Origin: JABFRZ01 sp964631945
Lineage (GTDB): Bacteria; Planctomycetota; UBA1135; GCA-002686595
Length of the DNA stretch: 64,000 nt
Direction: 5' to 3'
Assembly: GCA_964631945.1 (NCBI GenBank)
Contig: CAZWAY010000010.1
Coordinates: 1-64,000 of the forward strand
Position numbers and translations under genes: made by a program. Shown here in pieces: positions 1 to 9,063 of the stretch. Each line of letters begins with the position of its first letter. Position 1 is the first letter of the stretch. The notes beneath the pieces were generated by a model. That model was not told the origin of the DNA, searched no databases, and saw only the letters and a list, made by a program, of their open reading frames with translations.

Positions 1-290
1 CCCAGCGCGTGGTCGCGCAGGCCTACGAAGCGCGCGCGGCCGACCTCGAGGAGCGCGCCAAGCGCGCGATGAGCTCGCTCTACGAGAAGAGCGCCGACGA
101 CCTCGAGGAACGCGCCGTGCGCGCCATGCGCCGCGCGCTCGAGGCCGAGGCCGAGCGCATCAAGGAGGCGATCGAGCACTCCATCGCCGTCAAGAAGCGC
201 GAGGTGCGCCTGTCGCTGCTGGTGCTGGTGGTCTCCTCGCTGGTCTACCTCGCGCTCTACTGGTTCACGAGCCGCCCCGGCCCGCCGTGA
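1..290 (+). CDS. C-terminal part of a coiled-coil, single-TM protein (partial)
   Basis: The gene enters from the left edge; the frame is open from base 3 and the apparent GTG at 9 is probably internal. The visible part is rich in Ala, Arg and Glu and contains two near-identical segments, DLEERAKRAM and DLEERAVRAM, 21 residues apart, as expected for a long helix or coiled coil. A hydrophobic segment (LSLLVLVVSSLVYLALYWF) near the end looks like a membrane anchor and is followed by a short polar tail. The stop codon overlaps the GTG start of the next gene (GTGA), so the two are probably co-translated. I do not recognise the family. Confidence 0.6.
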   Translation, partial: QRVVAQAYEARAADLEERAKRAMSSLYEKSADDLEERAVRAMRRALEAEAERIKEAIEHSIAVKKREVRLSLLVLVVSSLVYLALYWFTSRPGPP

Positions 291-538
291 TCGAGCCCTA
301 CGTCTTCGTGCGCGGCGTGACCTTCGCGCTGGGCCTGACCTGGACCGTGACGGGCCTCGCGCGCCTGGTGCGCTTCGCCGCCAGCTGGGAGCAGCGCCTC
401 GCGCCGCTCGGCCTCGAGCGTCCCTGGCTGCGGCGCCAGGTGGCCATCGCCTGCCTGCGCGCGACGGTGCTCGACCCGCTGAACCTGGGGCTGATCCTCT
501 TGCTGCTGGCGCTGTGGACGGCGCCGGGCCGGGGCTAG
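287..538 (+). CDS. Small two-TM membrane protein
   Basis: This encodes 83 residues, starting at a GTG that overlaps the previous stop by the GTGA pattern seen at several operon junctions here. Two hydrophobic segments (about residues 6-25 and 62-77) flank a basic loop rich in Arg and Leu, giving a small integral membrane protein. No catalytic motif is visible and I do not recognise the family. Its overlap with the coiled-coil membrane protein suggests a joint role at the membrane, which is inference from position only. Confidence 0.5.
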   Translation: MIEPYVFVRGVTFALGLTWTVTGLARLVRFAASWEQRLAPLGLERPWLRRQVAIACLRATVLDPLNLGLILLLLALWTAPGRG

Positions 539-580
539 CTGGTCCGGCCGCGCTCGTTCCGGCGTCCCCTGGTCAGTTGG

Positions 581-1099
581 TCAGCCGAGCGGCTTGCGCG
601 GGGCCTCACCCGAGATCTTGCGCCACCACTCGTCGGCCTCGGGCTCGTAGCGCTCCGGGTCCTTGTTCCAGTTCGGGACCGCGTCGGCCCAGAAGGTCTT
701 GTAGAAGAGGAACAGCCGCCCGCGCGTGAGCAGGTAATTGGTCGGGTTGATGATCACCTTGCGCCCGCCGTCCGCCATCGCGTGCGCGCACCAGCCGCCG
801 AAGGCCGGCCGGAAGCGCGCAGGGTCGGCCTGGAACAGCGCGCGGTGCTCGGGCGTCGCGAAGTAGTACACGACCCCGTCGAGCTCGGCCCGCAGCTCGG
901 GCTTCCCCGGCACCGGCTTCGCGCCGCCCTCGGGGAAGTAGCTGACCACGTCGTACCCGAGCACGGCCAGCCGCCCGGGATCGAGCAGGTACTCGCGCGT
1001 GGCCGGCGAGAGGGCGCTCGAGGCCACGGCAGGAGCGAATTTCGGGCCGGCGCAGGCGGTGAGGAGGGCAGCGAGGGGAGCGATGAGGGCGAGCTTCAT
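581..1099 (-). CDS. YHS-domain lipoprotein
   Basis: From the ATG at 1099 this is a 172-residue lipoprotein; the signal peptide ends in a lipobox LTAC with Cys16. The open frame extends upstream to 1162, but the chosen start has a signal peptide directly after it and an AAGGA box about nine bases upstream. The mature part contains a YHS-type domain: a G-Y-D-V-V-S-Y-F start, then a YFATPEHRALFQADPARF core resembling the heavy-metal/YHS fold. Aromatic-rich segments follow (WCAHAMADG, FYKTFWADAVPNWNKDP). Proteins of this type are common secreted lipoproteins whose exact role is not established. It converges on the small membrane protein gene to its left. Confidence 0.75.
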   Translation of the reverse strand: MKLALIAPLAALLTACAGPKFAPAVASSALSPATREYLLDPGRLAVLGYDVVSYFPEGGAKPVPGKPELRAELDGVVYYFATPEHRALFQADPARFRPAFGGWCAHAMADGGRKVIINPTNYLLTRGRLFLFYKTFWADAVPNWNKDPERYEPEADEWWRKISGEAPRKPLG

Positions 1100-1204
1100 T
1101 GGGGAGGTCCTTCCGTCCTTCGGTTCGCCCGTTCGATGCTCGGGCCTGGGCTGCCGTTTCATCGCGAACGGCAGTCGCGAACGCCGCGCCTGGTGGCCCC
1201 GCCG

Positions 1205-4200
1205 CTATTCGGCCAGCTGGATCAGGACCTGCCCGGTCTCGGACGGGGCGAGTTCGAATGCACCGCCGATCTGTGCCCCGGACACGCTCCAGACGTAGCC
1301 ACCGCGCGGCAGGCCATCGATCCGGATCTCGCCTTGCCTGTCGGAGACGAGCCCAGTCCCGCTGTCGACCCGCTTCTGTGCGAGCCACGACGCCACCGAG
1401 TCACCGAACTCCTCCGAGTGAAGCTCGATCGCGACCGCCGAAACCGGCAACCCCTCTCGATTCCGCACGGCGATCCGAACGTTGGCGAGGCGCCGCATCT
1501 GGACGTCCCGATGAACCTGCTCGTCGGCCTCGAGGTCAATGTCGAGGACGGTGGGCCAGCAGTCGGCGCGGCGGAAAGCAAAGTGATACCGGCCCTGACC
1601 GAGCGGCTCGTAGTGGGCCAGTCCCTGGGCATCCGTCTCCACGGGCACGCTCAATGCGGTTCCACCGGTCGTCTCCAGGAGGGCGGTCACGCCAACGAGG
1701 GGCTGCCCACCATCGACGAGACGGAGCTCGAGCCGTCCACGCGCATCGAGGATCACTTCGTGCTCAGGAACCGAGGCGTCGATCGGGATGCCGTGCCTCA
1801 TCCCCGCGATCCCGTGCCTCACCTCCAGCAACGCCGGCCCCACATCGACCACGAAGAGCTCGGCCCAACCGTCGGCGCCGGTGTCATCCACGGCCAGGAC
1901 CCTGGCTCCGTCGGCCGAGAAGAGGGTCACCCATGCCCGAGTCACGGCGACGCCCTCGCCATCCACCACCCTCACTCGGAGCGGGTGGTCCCCGATTCGG
2001 ATGTCGACCTGCCGCTCGCCATGCGGGTCGAGCGCGATGTCTCTGGTTGCGAGGGTCTGGTTGGCGTAGTCGAGGACGAGCGCCTGGACCTGCTCCGATC
2101 GGATGCCCTCGAAGTGCGCGAACCCTTCCTCCCCGGTTGGTGCCCAGCGCACGACGAACAAACCCGATGTCTCCTGAGCTGCTATGTACACGCTCGGTGG
2201 CGGGGACAAGAGCTCACCCCTCGCATCTAGCACACGAATGGCCAGTCGACGGTCTCCCGCGACCTTGTGCTCGAAGGCCCAGCTCTCGCCCGCGTCGAGC
2301 TTCAGATCCAGGCGGGAGAAGGCCCCGTCCGGCATCCCGATCGCGAGCTTGACGAGCCCGGGCGGCACCGCGTCGAATCGGACTGTTCCGGCCGCGTCGA
2401 AAGGCGTGGGCGGAAGGATGTACCCTTCCCCGGTGTACGCGTGGATCTGGCCGGGGTGGATCCCGTCGAGCCACTCCATGCCGATCAACGACACCTCCAG
2501 GGCCTGAGGTCTTGCGAGGTGAATTTCGCCCCAGTCCAGGAAGTCCGTGGAGCGCGCGAGTGACTTGACCTGCAGACGCGCGAGCCCTTCGGCCTCGATC
2601 GTGATCCAGTTGGAGCCCTCCACGAAGGCTTCCAGCTCGAATCTCCCATCCGCGTCGGTGATCGCGGGCGGCCCCCAGGGAAACGTGGGTTCCATGCCGC
2701 CCGAGGAATAGGGTTGCACGCGAGCATTGGGGACGCCCTCGCCCTCCGGGTCGACGACCCGGCCTCCGCCCCGGATCGCCGTTGGAAGCTCGAGCAAGAT
2801 CTCCTCGTCCGCATCCGCGGCTACGCGCACGGACACGGCCTTGCCGTTGGGATGGGACGGGCTCGCCGCGTAGACGGACCAGTCCCCTGTTCCCACTTCG
2901 AGTTCGAAGGAGCCGTCCTTTCGCCCGAGAAACGTCTTGCTGTGGCTCAGGCGGACCGTGCCCGAGCTCGAGTAGATCGTCTCGAAATCCTCGACCGGCT
3001 CGCCCCGGAACACGCACTTCCCGTGGAGTCGACCGCCGCGCTGGAGGTCGACGACAATCATGTCCGGAGTCGGAACTGAGGTCTGGAGGATCGCTGGCCC
3101 GTAGCCTGGCGCCCACACACGGCAGTAGACCGGCCCGGGTGGAATCGAGCCGAGGAAGATGCGTCCGTCGCTCCGCGATGCACCCTCCACTCGCTGCTCG
3201 CCAAAGAAGCCCTCCCAGCGTGCCTCTGCCACGGCCGTGGTGATCGGGACCTGCTGTTCGTCCTGGACGAAGAGCCATAGGGCCTCTTGGCGCTCGGCAG
3301 AGAATTCGATGTGGCGATGCTCGGAGGCTTTGGGCGGCTCGAAGGTCTGCTCGATCGGGACAATCGGCGCCCCCTCGAGACGTACCCGGAAGGCGCCGTA
3401 GCCTCCCAGTGGAACTCGCAGCGGCCCCCATTCGCCCGGCTCGACATCGCGCAAGCGCGCCAGGGGCCACCACAGGTTGCCGTGTTGCCCCGAGACCAGG
3501 ATCCGCCGTTCTCCCCGGTAGTCTGGGTCCCAGTCTGCCCAGCTCGCCATGGTCAGCGTCCCGCTGAGCAAGAATGCAGCCTCGAGGGTCAGCACGACCT
3601 TGTGCGGCTGAAGTCCCTCCCAAGGACGAGAGACGAGGTCGTCCTTCTCGGCCCAAAACGCCTGATCGCCGGGGAACGCAATCATGGCGGCGTGTCCGTC
3701 GGGGCCTGTTACGGCATCCTGGGCGAAGAAGCGCTCGTGCTGCGCTCGACCTGGACCAGCAGGACCCCGGAACCCGATCGCGTGATGAACCCTAGCGCCG
3801 CTCTGGGGGCGTCCTCCAGCATCGACCACCAGTACGTCGATCGAGGGCGCCGGATCGAGGACGACCCGAGCCGGCGAAGGCCACTCTTCCCTTCGTCGCG
3901 CGAGGTCGAGCCCCCCCGGAAGATGCCCGGGTGCATAGGCGACAAGAATCGAGCCGTGTGCGAGCTCCGTCTGCGGAGCCGCTTCGAAGGCAAAGGCACC
4001 CTTCGTGTTCGACTCCGTACTGGTTGTTGCACGGACGGGAACTCCCCAGCTTGCATTCGGCCACGCCGGCGTGAGCTCGACATCCTCCGGCTGGAGCGCC
4101 ATCCACAGGACCTGCGCGCCTTCTATCGGCCGACCGTCCGGATCCGCGATTAGGCCTGCGAGCAGGGCGCTTGCATCTGGGGGCAACTCACTCCTCGACC

Positions 4201-4372
4201 CCGCTCCCTGCTCGGGAACCTGAACTTCGCGTCCCCGGTCAAGAATTCCCTCGGACATGACTGCGGTGTCGAGGGTAGGCGCATTTTCACCGAGACCACC
4301 TCGGACCCACCACAGGACGAAGACGACCCCCAGCCCCGCAAGTAGTCCTGCGATCGAGCGCGACCTGCTCAT
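1205..4372 (-). CDS. Large carboxypeptidase-regulatory-like repeat protein
   Basis: This 1055-residue protein has an N-terminal membrane anchor (IAGLLAGLGVVFVLWWV, residues 7-23). A long string of beta-sandwich modules of the carboxypeptidase regulatory-like kind follows. Characteristic phrases are LIADPDGRPIEGAQV (near residue 75), VVDAGGRPQSGARV (near 183), VVDPEGEGVPNARV (middle), VVDGEGVAVTRAWV and VRNREGLPVSAVAI (near the C-terminus). No protease active site is visible, so it is most likely an exported structural or adhesive protein anchored at the inner face of the envelope. It is the last gene of a leftward operon, 13 bases after the preceding stop. A smaller protein of similar build is encoded at 28366-30684. 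Confidence 0.7.
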   Translation of the reverse strand: MSRSRSIAGLLAGLGVVFVLWWVRGGLGENAPTLDTAVMSEGILDRGREVQVPEQGAGSRSELPPDASALLAGLIADPDGRPIEGAQVLWMALQPEDVELTPAWPNASWGVPVRATTSTESNTKGAFAFEAAPQTELAHGSILVAYAPGHLPGGLDLARRREEWPSPARVVLDPAPSIDVLVVDAGGRPQSGARVHHAIGFRGPAGPGRAQHERFFAQDAVTGPDGHAAMIAFPGDQAFWAEKDDLVSRPWEGLQPHKVVLTLEAAFLLSGTLTMASWADWDPDYRGERRILVSGQHGNLWWPLARLRDVEPGEWGPLRVPLGGYGAFRVRLEGAPIVPIEQTFEPPKASEHRHIEFSAERQEALWLFVQDEQQVPITTAVAEARWEGFFGEQRVEGASRSDGRIFLGSIPPGPVYCRVWAPGYGPAILQTSVPTPDMIVVDLQRGGRLHGKCVFRGEPVEDFETIYSSSGTVRLSHSKTFLGRKDGSFELEVGTGDWSVYAASPSHPNGKAVSVRVAADADEEILLELPTAIRGGGRVVDPEGEGVPNARVQPYSSGGMEPTFPWGPPAITDADGRFELEAFVEGSNWITIEAEGLARLQVKSLARSTDFLDWGEIHLARPQALEVSLIGMEWLDGIHPGQIHAYTGEGYILPPTPFDAAGTVRFDAVPPGLVKLAIGMPDGAFSRLDLKLDAGESWAFEHKVAGDRRLAIRVLDARGELLSPPPSVYIAAQETSGLFVVRWAPTGEEGFAHFEGIRSEQVQALVLDYANQTLATRDIALDPHGERQVDIRIGDHPLRVRVVDGEGVAVTRAWVTLFSADGARVLAVDDTGADGWAELFVVDVGPALLEVRHGIAGMRHGIPIDASVPEHEVILDARGRLELRLVDGGQPLVGVTALLETTGGTALSVPVETDAQGLAHYEPLGQGRYHFAFRRADCWPTVLDIDLEADEQVHRDVQMRRLANVRIAVRNREGLPVSAVAIELHSEEFGDSVASWLAQKRVDSGTGLVSDRQGEIRIDGLPRGGYVWSVSGAQIGGAFELAPSETGQVLIQLAE

Positions 4373-4385
4373 CGTCGGATCGCGC

Positions 4386-4553
4386 CTAGGGATTGCGGGG
4401 GGGGAAGAGCACGGCTACGGTCCCGGTCGCCTGCCCCACCGTCGGCCGAAACGGAGGGGTATGTCCCTGCGCAAGAATCACTCGTCCGCAGATCAGGGCC
4501 ATTGCGAGCAGAATCGCAACCCTCACCGCGGATCTCCTCTGATTGTCGCTCAT
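4386..4553 (-). CDS. Short single-TM protein within the operon
   Basis: This encodes 55 residues. The start is set by an ATGA overlap with the stop of the upstream gene (start 4553, upstream stop ending 4550). One hydrophobic helix (VAILLAMALICGRVILA) follows a basic N-terminus, then a Pro/Gly-rich exposed tail. The protein could be a cleaved secreted peptide or a small anchor. A longer in-frame reading to 4661 exists but would run deep into the upstream gene. I do not recognise a family; the translational coupling is the main argument that it is real. Confidence 0.5.
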   Translation of the reverse strand: MSDNQRRSAVRVAILLAMALICGRVILAQGHTPPFRPTVGQATGTVAVLFPPRNP

Positions 4554-5467
4554 GACGAGTACACCTCGCAAACTGCAACCAGCGGCCGGGGAAGGTCCTT
4601 GTGAATATCGTACGCGCATTTCCTGGCCACTGCCTTCAAAGCCGGCTTCTCGGAAAACCATTGACGTAGGATGGCAAGCGCTTCGGAGAGCACGGCTCTC
4701 TCATTCCTGCCGTCCATTTTCATGCCGTCCGCTTCTCTCGCCTGTCTACCCGCTTGGTCTCGATCTCCAAGGCAGCAGCTGAGATTGAACACATAGAGGT
4801 GTCCAACCCAGACACCTGGATCGACTTGGAGCGCTAGGCGGTACTTCGCCTGGGCGTCGCGCAAGCGACCTACACAACACAGGCGGGCCGCAACATGCCT
4901 CGCCGCATCGGAAGCGATGTGCATGCAAGCTCGCGATTCGAGGCGCGTGAGCATCTGCATAGCCGTCCTGGGACGATCCCACGGCACCGTGATCCCAAGG
5001 TACAGGCGTGCTTCATCACGCGGTACGACTCCAAGGGAAGCCTTGGCCAGCGAGAACGCGTCGTAGGAGTGAAGCCCCCCCTCCAAGCACCGACGAAGCA
5101 GCTCGACGTCTTCGCTCCTGGCCGCATCCCTTGGCTCGCCGCCCCTCCGCCGCCAGCGACTCTCGGCTTCGTCGGGATTGAAGACTCGCCCTTCGGCGTC
5201 TCGGGGCCAATGAGCGAATTGCGGGGCCTTCCAATAGGCGATCCTCGCGGCCGCCAAGAGGGAATCCGCCAGCTCCTCCCGATGCACCTCGAGAATGTGC
5301 CGCTCGAGCTTCGTCCCAGAGATTTCCCGCGGGCGAATCGTCTCGTCGCTGTCGAACCAGTAGCGCAGCGGTCGGCGCGGGACGAGGCGGATGGACGAAC
5401 GTGGATCCGCAACGAGCTCCTCGAGCAGGCCGCGGATCTCCGGAGCGATCTCGGGCGCGTTCGTCAT
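4550..5467 (-). CDS. Uncharacterised helical protein, TPR-like C-terminal half
   Basis: This 305-residue soluble protein has no signal peptide. The N-terminal part is charged, with EIAPEIRGLLEELVADP followed by a PRRPLRYWFDSDE segment. The C-terminal half has helical pairs resembling tetratricopeptide units, for example the AARLCCVGRLRDAQAKYRLA segment followed by QVDPGVWVGHLYVFNLSCC. Its start overlaps the stop of the upstream gene (ATGA at 5464-5467) and its stop overlaps the start of the short TM protein. This makes it the middle of a translationally coupled operon. The function is unknown; a regulator or adaptor for the large exported protein downstream is possible but unsupported. Confidence 0.6.
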   Translation of the reverse strand: MTNAPEIAPEIRGLLEELVADPRSSIRLVPRRPLRYWFDSDETIRPREISGTKLERHILEVHREELADSLLAAARIAYWKAPQFAHWPRDAEGRVFNPDEAESRWRRRGGEPRDAARSEDVELLRRCLEGGLHSYDAFSLAKASLGVVPRDEARLYLGITVPWDRPRTAMQMLTRLESRACMHIASDAARHVAARLCCVGRLRDAQAKYRLALQVDPGVWVGHLYVFNLSCCLGDRDQAGRQAREADGMKMDGRNERAVLSEALAILRQWFSEKPALKAVARKCAYDIHKDLPRPLVAVCEVYSS

Positions 5468-6066
5468 GACTTCTTCCTGCGCGGAGGATCGTCCGCCGTC
5501 CGGGTTTGGGCGTCAAGGCCGAGCGCGGCAAGTGCCAGCTGGATGGCCCGATACAGGCCGTCTTCGTCCCAGGGGCCGGCCTCGATCACCTCCGGGACCT
5601 CACGGCCCTCGATCATGAGCTCGAAGAACGCGCGTCGTGGCAGCTCATCCAGCGCGTTGAACGCGACCGATGCGGCACGCACCAGCTCGGGCTCGATTGC
5701 GAGGCACTCGGTCAAGAGCAGGAACTCCTTCTCTTCGTCACTCACGAGCTCCGGATGGGCGCGCTCTGCCTCGAGGTCCGCGCGCACGAGTTGCTCGATC
5801 GCCAGGTCGATCTTCGCGAGTGCCCAGTCGCCGAGCTCCGAAGGCGGAGGCTCCTTCGCGGCGGCGTGCGCACACACGGCCAGCGCTCGGTGCTGGAGTC
5901 GGTCTGGGTCGAGCAGGAACCAATGCTCACGCAGCCGGCGCGCCGAGCGTGGACCGAGTTCCAGCGGATCTCCCTGGGAGAGCCTGGCGGCGATCTCCTC
6001 TGCGCTTCCTCCCTGCAGGAATCGCGGCCATGCGACTCGCGCCAGGGACTCCTCCATGGCCCCCAT
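5464..6066 (-). CDS. Uncharacterised protein with possible divergent sigma-region-4-like end
   Basis: About 200 residues from the ATG at 6066; an ATG at 6057 is equally plausible and neither has a clear ribosome binding site. The protein is soluble and acidic. Its C-terminal third (FNALDELPRRAFFELMIEG, then REVPEVIEAGPWDEDGLYRA) recalls region 4 of ECF sigma factors: a leucine-proline start, a helix ending in EGR, then a helix-turn-helix-like stretch. The resemblance is weak and made by eye. As first gene of a four-gene operon it could be a regulator. It is divergent from the OsmC-like gene, and the intervening 118 bases presumably hold both promoters. Confidence 0.5.
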   Translation of the reverse strand: MGAMEESLARVAWPRFLQGGSAEEIAARLSQGDPLELGPRSARRLREHWFLLDPDRLQHRALAVCAHAAAKEPPPSELGDWALAKIDLAIEQLVRADLEAERAHPELVSDEEKEFLLLTECLAIEPELVRAASVAFNALDELPRRAFFELMIEGREVPEVIEAGPWDEDGLYRAIQLALAALGLDAQTRTADDPPRRKKS

Positions 6067-6184
6067 GCAGGAAGGATAGCGCCAGCTCCCCTCGGGACAA
6101 GGCCAGGCGTTCGTCCCGGTTCGTGAGCGCGTCGGTCCGCCCGCTAGACTTGCCCGGCGTCCAGATTCTCTCACTCACATTCCC

Positions 6185-6643
6185 ATGTCCGACACCTTCC
6201 ACGTCCAGCTCACCCGCCTCGAGTCCTACCGCTTCCGCGCGGACTTCGGCGCCCCGACGATCCCCGAGATCGAGGTCGATGAAGGGCCGCCGCTCGGGAA
6301 GGGGGCCGGGCCGAGTCCGACGCGGCTGCTGGCGACGGCGCTGGCGCAGTGCCTGAGCTCGAGCCTGATCTTCTGCCTGGGGCGGAGTCGCGTGGAGGTC
6401 GGGACGCTGGCGGCCACGGCCACGGGGACGCTGGTGCGCAACGAGCGCAAGCGGCTGCGCGTCGGGCGCATCGACGTGGTGCTGCGGCCCGAGCTGCCGG
6501 GTGCGGAGCCGGAGAGCGTGCGCAAGTGCCTGGAGATGTTCGAGGACTTCTGCGTGGTGACGGCCAGCGTGCGCCAGGGGCTCGCGGTCGGGGTGCGGGT
6601 CGAGGGCGCGGACGGGAGCGTGCTCTACGAGCGCGCGGAGTAG
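6185..6643 (+). CDS. OsmC-family protein
   Basis: This 152-residue protein has the length and layout of the OsmC/Ohr superfamily, thiol-dependent proteins that commonly detoxify organic hydroperoxides. Visible hallmarks are the N-terminal strand region ending in GPSPTRLLATALAQC, with Cys56 on the long central helix. A second conserved segment is FEDFCVVTASVRQG with Cys123; Cys64 and Cys115 are extra. The two likely redox cysteines are present, so activity is plausible, although the family also contains proteins of unknown function. The next gene begins five bases after the stop, suggesting co-transcription. Confidence 0.8.
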   Translation: MSDTFHVQLTRLESYRFRADFGAPTIPEIEVDEGPPLGKGAGPSPTRLLATALAQCLSSSLIFCLGRSRVEVGTLAATATGTLVRNERKRLRVGRIDVVLRPELPGAEPESVRKCLEMFEDFCVVTASVRQGLAVGVRVEGADGSVLYERAE

Positions 6644-6647
6644 GCGC

Positions 6648-7598
6648 GTGAGGGAGGGGATCGCCTGGATCGCCATCGGCCGGAGCGCCCGCGCGGGACG
6701 CATCGCGTGGGTCGCGGGTGCCTCGCTCGCACTCCTTGCGAGCTGCGCGGGAGCGCGCGCAGCACCCCGCGGCGCCTTCTCCGAGCTGCCGCGCGTTCTG
6801 CGGCCGATCCCGGCCGATCTGGCCGAGGCCGAGGCGCGCTACCGCGCCGCGCCCGCCGACCTCGACGCGATCGTGTGGTACGGGCGGCGCCTCGCCTACG
6901 CCGGACGGCTCGACGAGGCGCTGGCGGTGTTCGGTCGCGGCCTGGCGCAGCACCCGGGCGAGCCCGAGCTCCTGCGCCACCGCGGGCACCGCTACCTCTC
7001 GCTGCGGCGCTTCGAGGAGGCGCGCCGCGACCTCGAGCGCGCGGCGGCGGCGCTCGAGGGCACGCCCGACCGCCTCGAACTCGACGGCGCGCCCAACGAC
7101 TACGGCGTGCCGCGCGGCACGCTGCACGGCAACGTCTGGTACCACCTCGGGCTCGCCTACCACTGCCTGGCACGCGACGAGGAGGCGGCGCGGGCCTTCG
7201 CGCGCGCGCTGGCGCTGGCGACGAACGACGACCAGCGCGTGGCGGCGGCCTACTGGCGTGCGCTGGCGTTGATCCACCTCGGGCGCGGCGGCGAGGCGCG
7301 CGCGCTGGCGAACCTGTACGCCACGCGCGCGCTGGAGCTGATGGAGTCCTTCGACTATGCCGCGCTGCTCGCGCTCTTCGCCGGCACGAGCACGCGCGCG
7401 CGCGAGGAGCTGGCCGCGGCGCCGACGCCGCTGGCCGCGGCCACGCTCGGCTACGGCGTGGCGATGCAGGAGCGCCTGGACGGGAACGACGACGCGGCGC
7501 GCGCGCAGCTGATGGCGCTCGTGGCGGGCGGGCCCTCGCACGCCTTCGGGCGCATCGCGGCCGAGGTCGAGCTGGTGCGGCTCGGAGCCCAGCCCTAG
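6648..7598 (+). CDS. TPR-repeat lipoprotein
   Basis: This encodes 316 residues from a GTG five bases after the OsmC-like stop. The N-terminus is basic, then hydrophobic, ending in LLASC, a plausible lipobox (Cys33). The mature protein is a run of tetratricopeptide-like helix pairs: AIVWYGRRLAYAGRLDEALA, then LRHRGHRYLSLRRFEEARRD, WYHLGLAYHCLARDEEAARA and YWRALALIHLGRGGEARA. Such repeats usually serve as protein-protein scaffolds. No enzymatic domain is visible. It converges on the histidine kinase gene with a gap of ten bases. Confidence 0.7.
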   Translation: MREGIAWIAIGRSARAGRIAWVAGASLALLASCAGARAAPRGAFSELPRVLRPIPADLAEAEARYRAAPADLDAIVWYGRRLAYAGRLDEALAVFGRGLAQHPGEPELLRHRGHRYLSLRRFEEARRDLERAAAALEGTPDRLELDGAPNDYGVPRGTLHGNVWYHLGLAYHCLARDEEAARAFARALALATNDDQRVAAAYWRALALIHLGRGGEARALANLYATRALELMESFDYAALLALFAGTSTRAREELAAAPTPLAAATLGYGVAMQERLDGNDDAARAQLMALVAGGPSHAFGRIAAEVELVRLGAQP

Positions 7599-7608
7599 TC
7601 GTGGTTCG

Positions 7609-9063
7609 CTAGCCGCGCGATTCGCTCAGGGTCGCGCGGAAGGTGCGCTCTTCCAGCTCGAAGGCGAGCACGAGCCCGGCCCTGTCCGCCAGGGCGCGCG
7701 CGAGCGCCAGCCCGAGGCCCGAGTGGTTGCGGTCGCTGCGCGCGCTGTCCTTGCGCCAGAAGGGCTGGCTCAGCGAGCGCAGGTCGGCCGGCTCGAGCTC
7801 GTCGGTGCGGTTCTCGACCGCGAGGCTCCAGCCGCCGCTGGAGCGCGCGAAGCGGCAGGAGACCGGGCTTCCGGCCACGGCGTAGCGCAGCGCGTTGTCG
7901 AGCAGGTTCGAGAGCACGATGCGCAGCACGTCGCGGTCGCCCTCGACGCGCTCGCCCGGCTCGATGTGGTTGTGCACCTCGACGCCGCGCGCGCGCCCGG
8001 CGGGCTCGCCCGCGCGCACCAGCTCGGCCACCAGCGCGCCCAGCTCGAGCGGCACCCGCGCGGGCGCGAGCGCGCCCATCTCGAGCCGCGCGAGCTCGAG
8101 CAGCGTCGCCACCGAGTTCCCCATGCGGCGCGAGACGTCGCGGATGGTGGTGAGCGCCTGGCGCGCGTCGCCCAGGGCCTGGGCGTTCCCGAGCGCATGG
8201 CCGGCGCGCGCGCCCTCGTCCGAGGCCGAGCCGTTGCGCAGCGCCACCTCCGAGACCGTCAGGAGCTCGCTGATCGGCGTGCGCAGCTCGTGCGCGATGT
8301 CGGCCGTCGTGCGGCGCTCACGCTCGAGCGCGCGCCCGACGCGCTGCAGCAGCAGATCGGTCTTGGCCGCCACCGGCGCGAGCTCGATCGGCAGCGCGCC
8401 GACGTCGAGGTGCGCGGGCGGCTGCTCGGCCTGCACCAGGTCGAGCTTGGCCGCCAGGCGCCGCGCCGGCTCGAGCCCGCGCTCGACCGCCAGGCGCGCG
8501 AGGGCGCCGATCATGGCGATCAGGCCCAGGAAGGCGGCCGTGATGATGAGCAGCACCTTGCGCTCGGCCGACACCAGCTCCTCCGTGCCGCGCGCGACGA
8601 CCACGCGCACCTGCGCGGCCTGCGGGCGCCCGGGCCCCTCCTCGGGATAGACGTGGTGCACCTCGATCTGCTGGACCACGAAGCGCCCGGGCCGCCCGTC
8701 GGGCAGGGACGCGCTCCAGAACTGCGGCTCGCGGCCGGGCTCGACGGCCGGCGTCAGCTCGCCCGTGCCGAGCGAGGGCGAGGCCTCCAGCAGCGGGCCG
8801 TCGGCGAAGCGCAGCTCGAAGTAGGCCGGGCGCTCGGCGTCGCCGTACTCGGGCATGAGCTGCTCGGAGAACTCGAACGAGACCTCGTCCTCGGTCTGGA
8901 ACAGGATCGAGGCGAAGGCGCGCACGCGCTCGGCCAGACCGCGGTCGAAGGCCGAGTCGAGCGCGCGCGTGAGGGCCACGACCAGCGCCAGACCCGCCAG
9001 TCCGAGCGCCAGCGCCGCGCCGGCCAGCAGGCGCGAGAGCAGGTAGCCGCGGATCGACTTCAC
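7609..9063 (-). CDS. Sensor histidine kinase, QseC/TctE-like
   Basis: This 484-residue membrane kinase has TM1 at about residues 12-31, an extracytoplasmic sensor region of about 135 residues with an acidic segment (FQTEDEVSFEFSEQLMPEYGD), and TM2 at about 170-188. A HAMP-like linker follows, then the H-box ADIAHELRTPISELL with phospho-acceptor His258. The ATPase domain shows an N-box (NLLDNALRYA) and a G-box (SGLGLALARAL). The start overlaps the stop of the response regulator by ATGA, so the pair is co-translated. Sensors of this acidic type are often found beside PepSY-like genes, and one is encoded at 11855-12223. Confidence 0.9.
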   Translation of the reverse strand: MKSIRGYLLSRLLAGAALALGLAGLALVVALTRALDSAFDRGLAERVRAFASILFQTEDEVSFEFSEQLMPEYGDAERPAYFELRFADGPLLEASPSLGTGELTPAVEPGREPQFWSASLPDGRPGRFVVQQIEVHHVYPEEGPGRPQAAQVRVVVARGTEELVSAERKVLLIITAAFLGLIAMIGALARLAVERGLEPARRLAAKLDLVQAEQPPAHLDVGALPIELAPVAAKTDLLLQRVGRALERERRTTADIAHELRTPISELLTVSEVALRNGSASDEGARAGHALGNAQALGDARQALTTIRDVSRRMGNSVATLLELARLEMGALAPARVPLELGALVAELVRAGEPAGRARGVEVHNHIEPGERVEGDRDVLRIVLSNLLDNALRYAVAGSPVSCRFARSSGGWSLAVENRTDELEPADLRSLSQPFWRKDSARSDRNHSGLGLALARALADRAGLVLAFELEERTFRATLSESRG

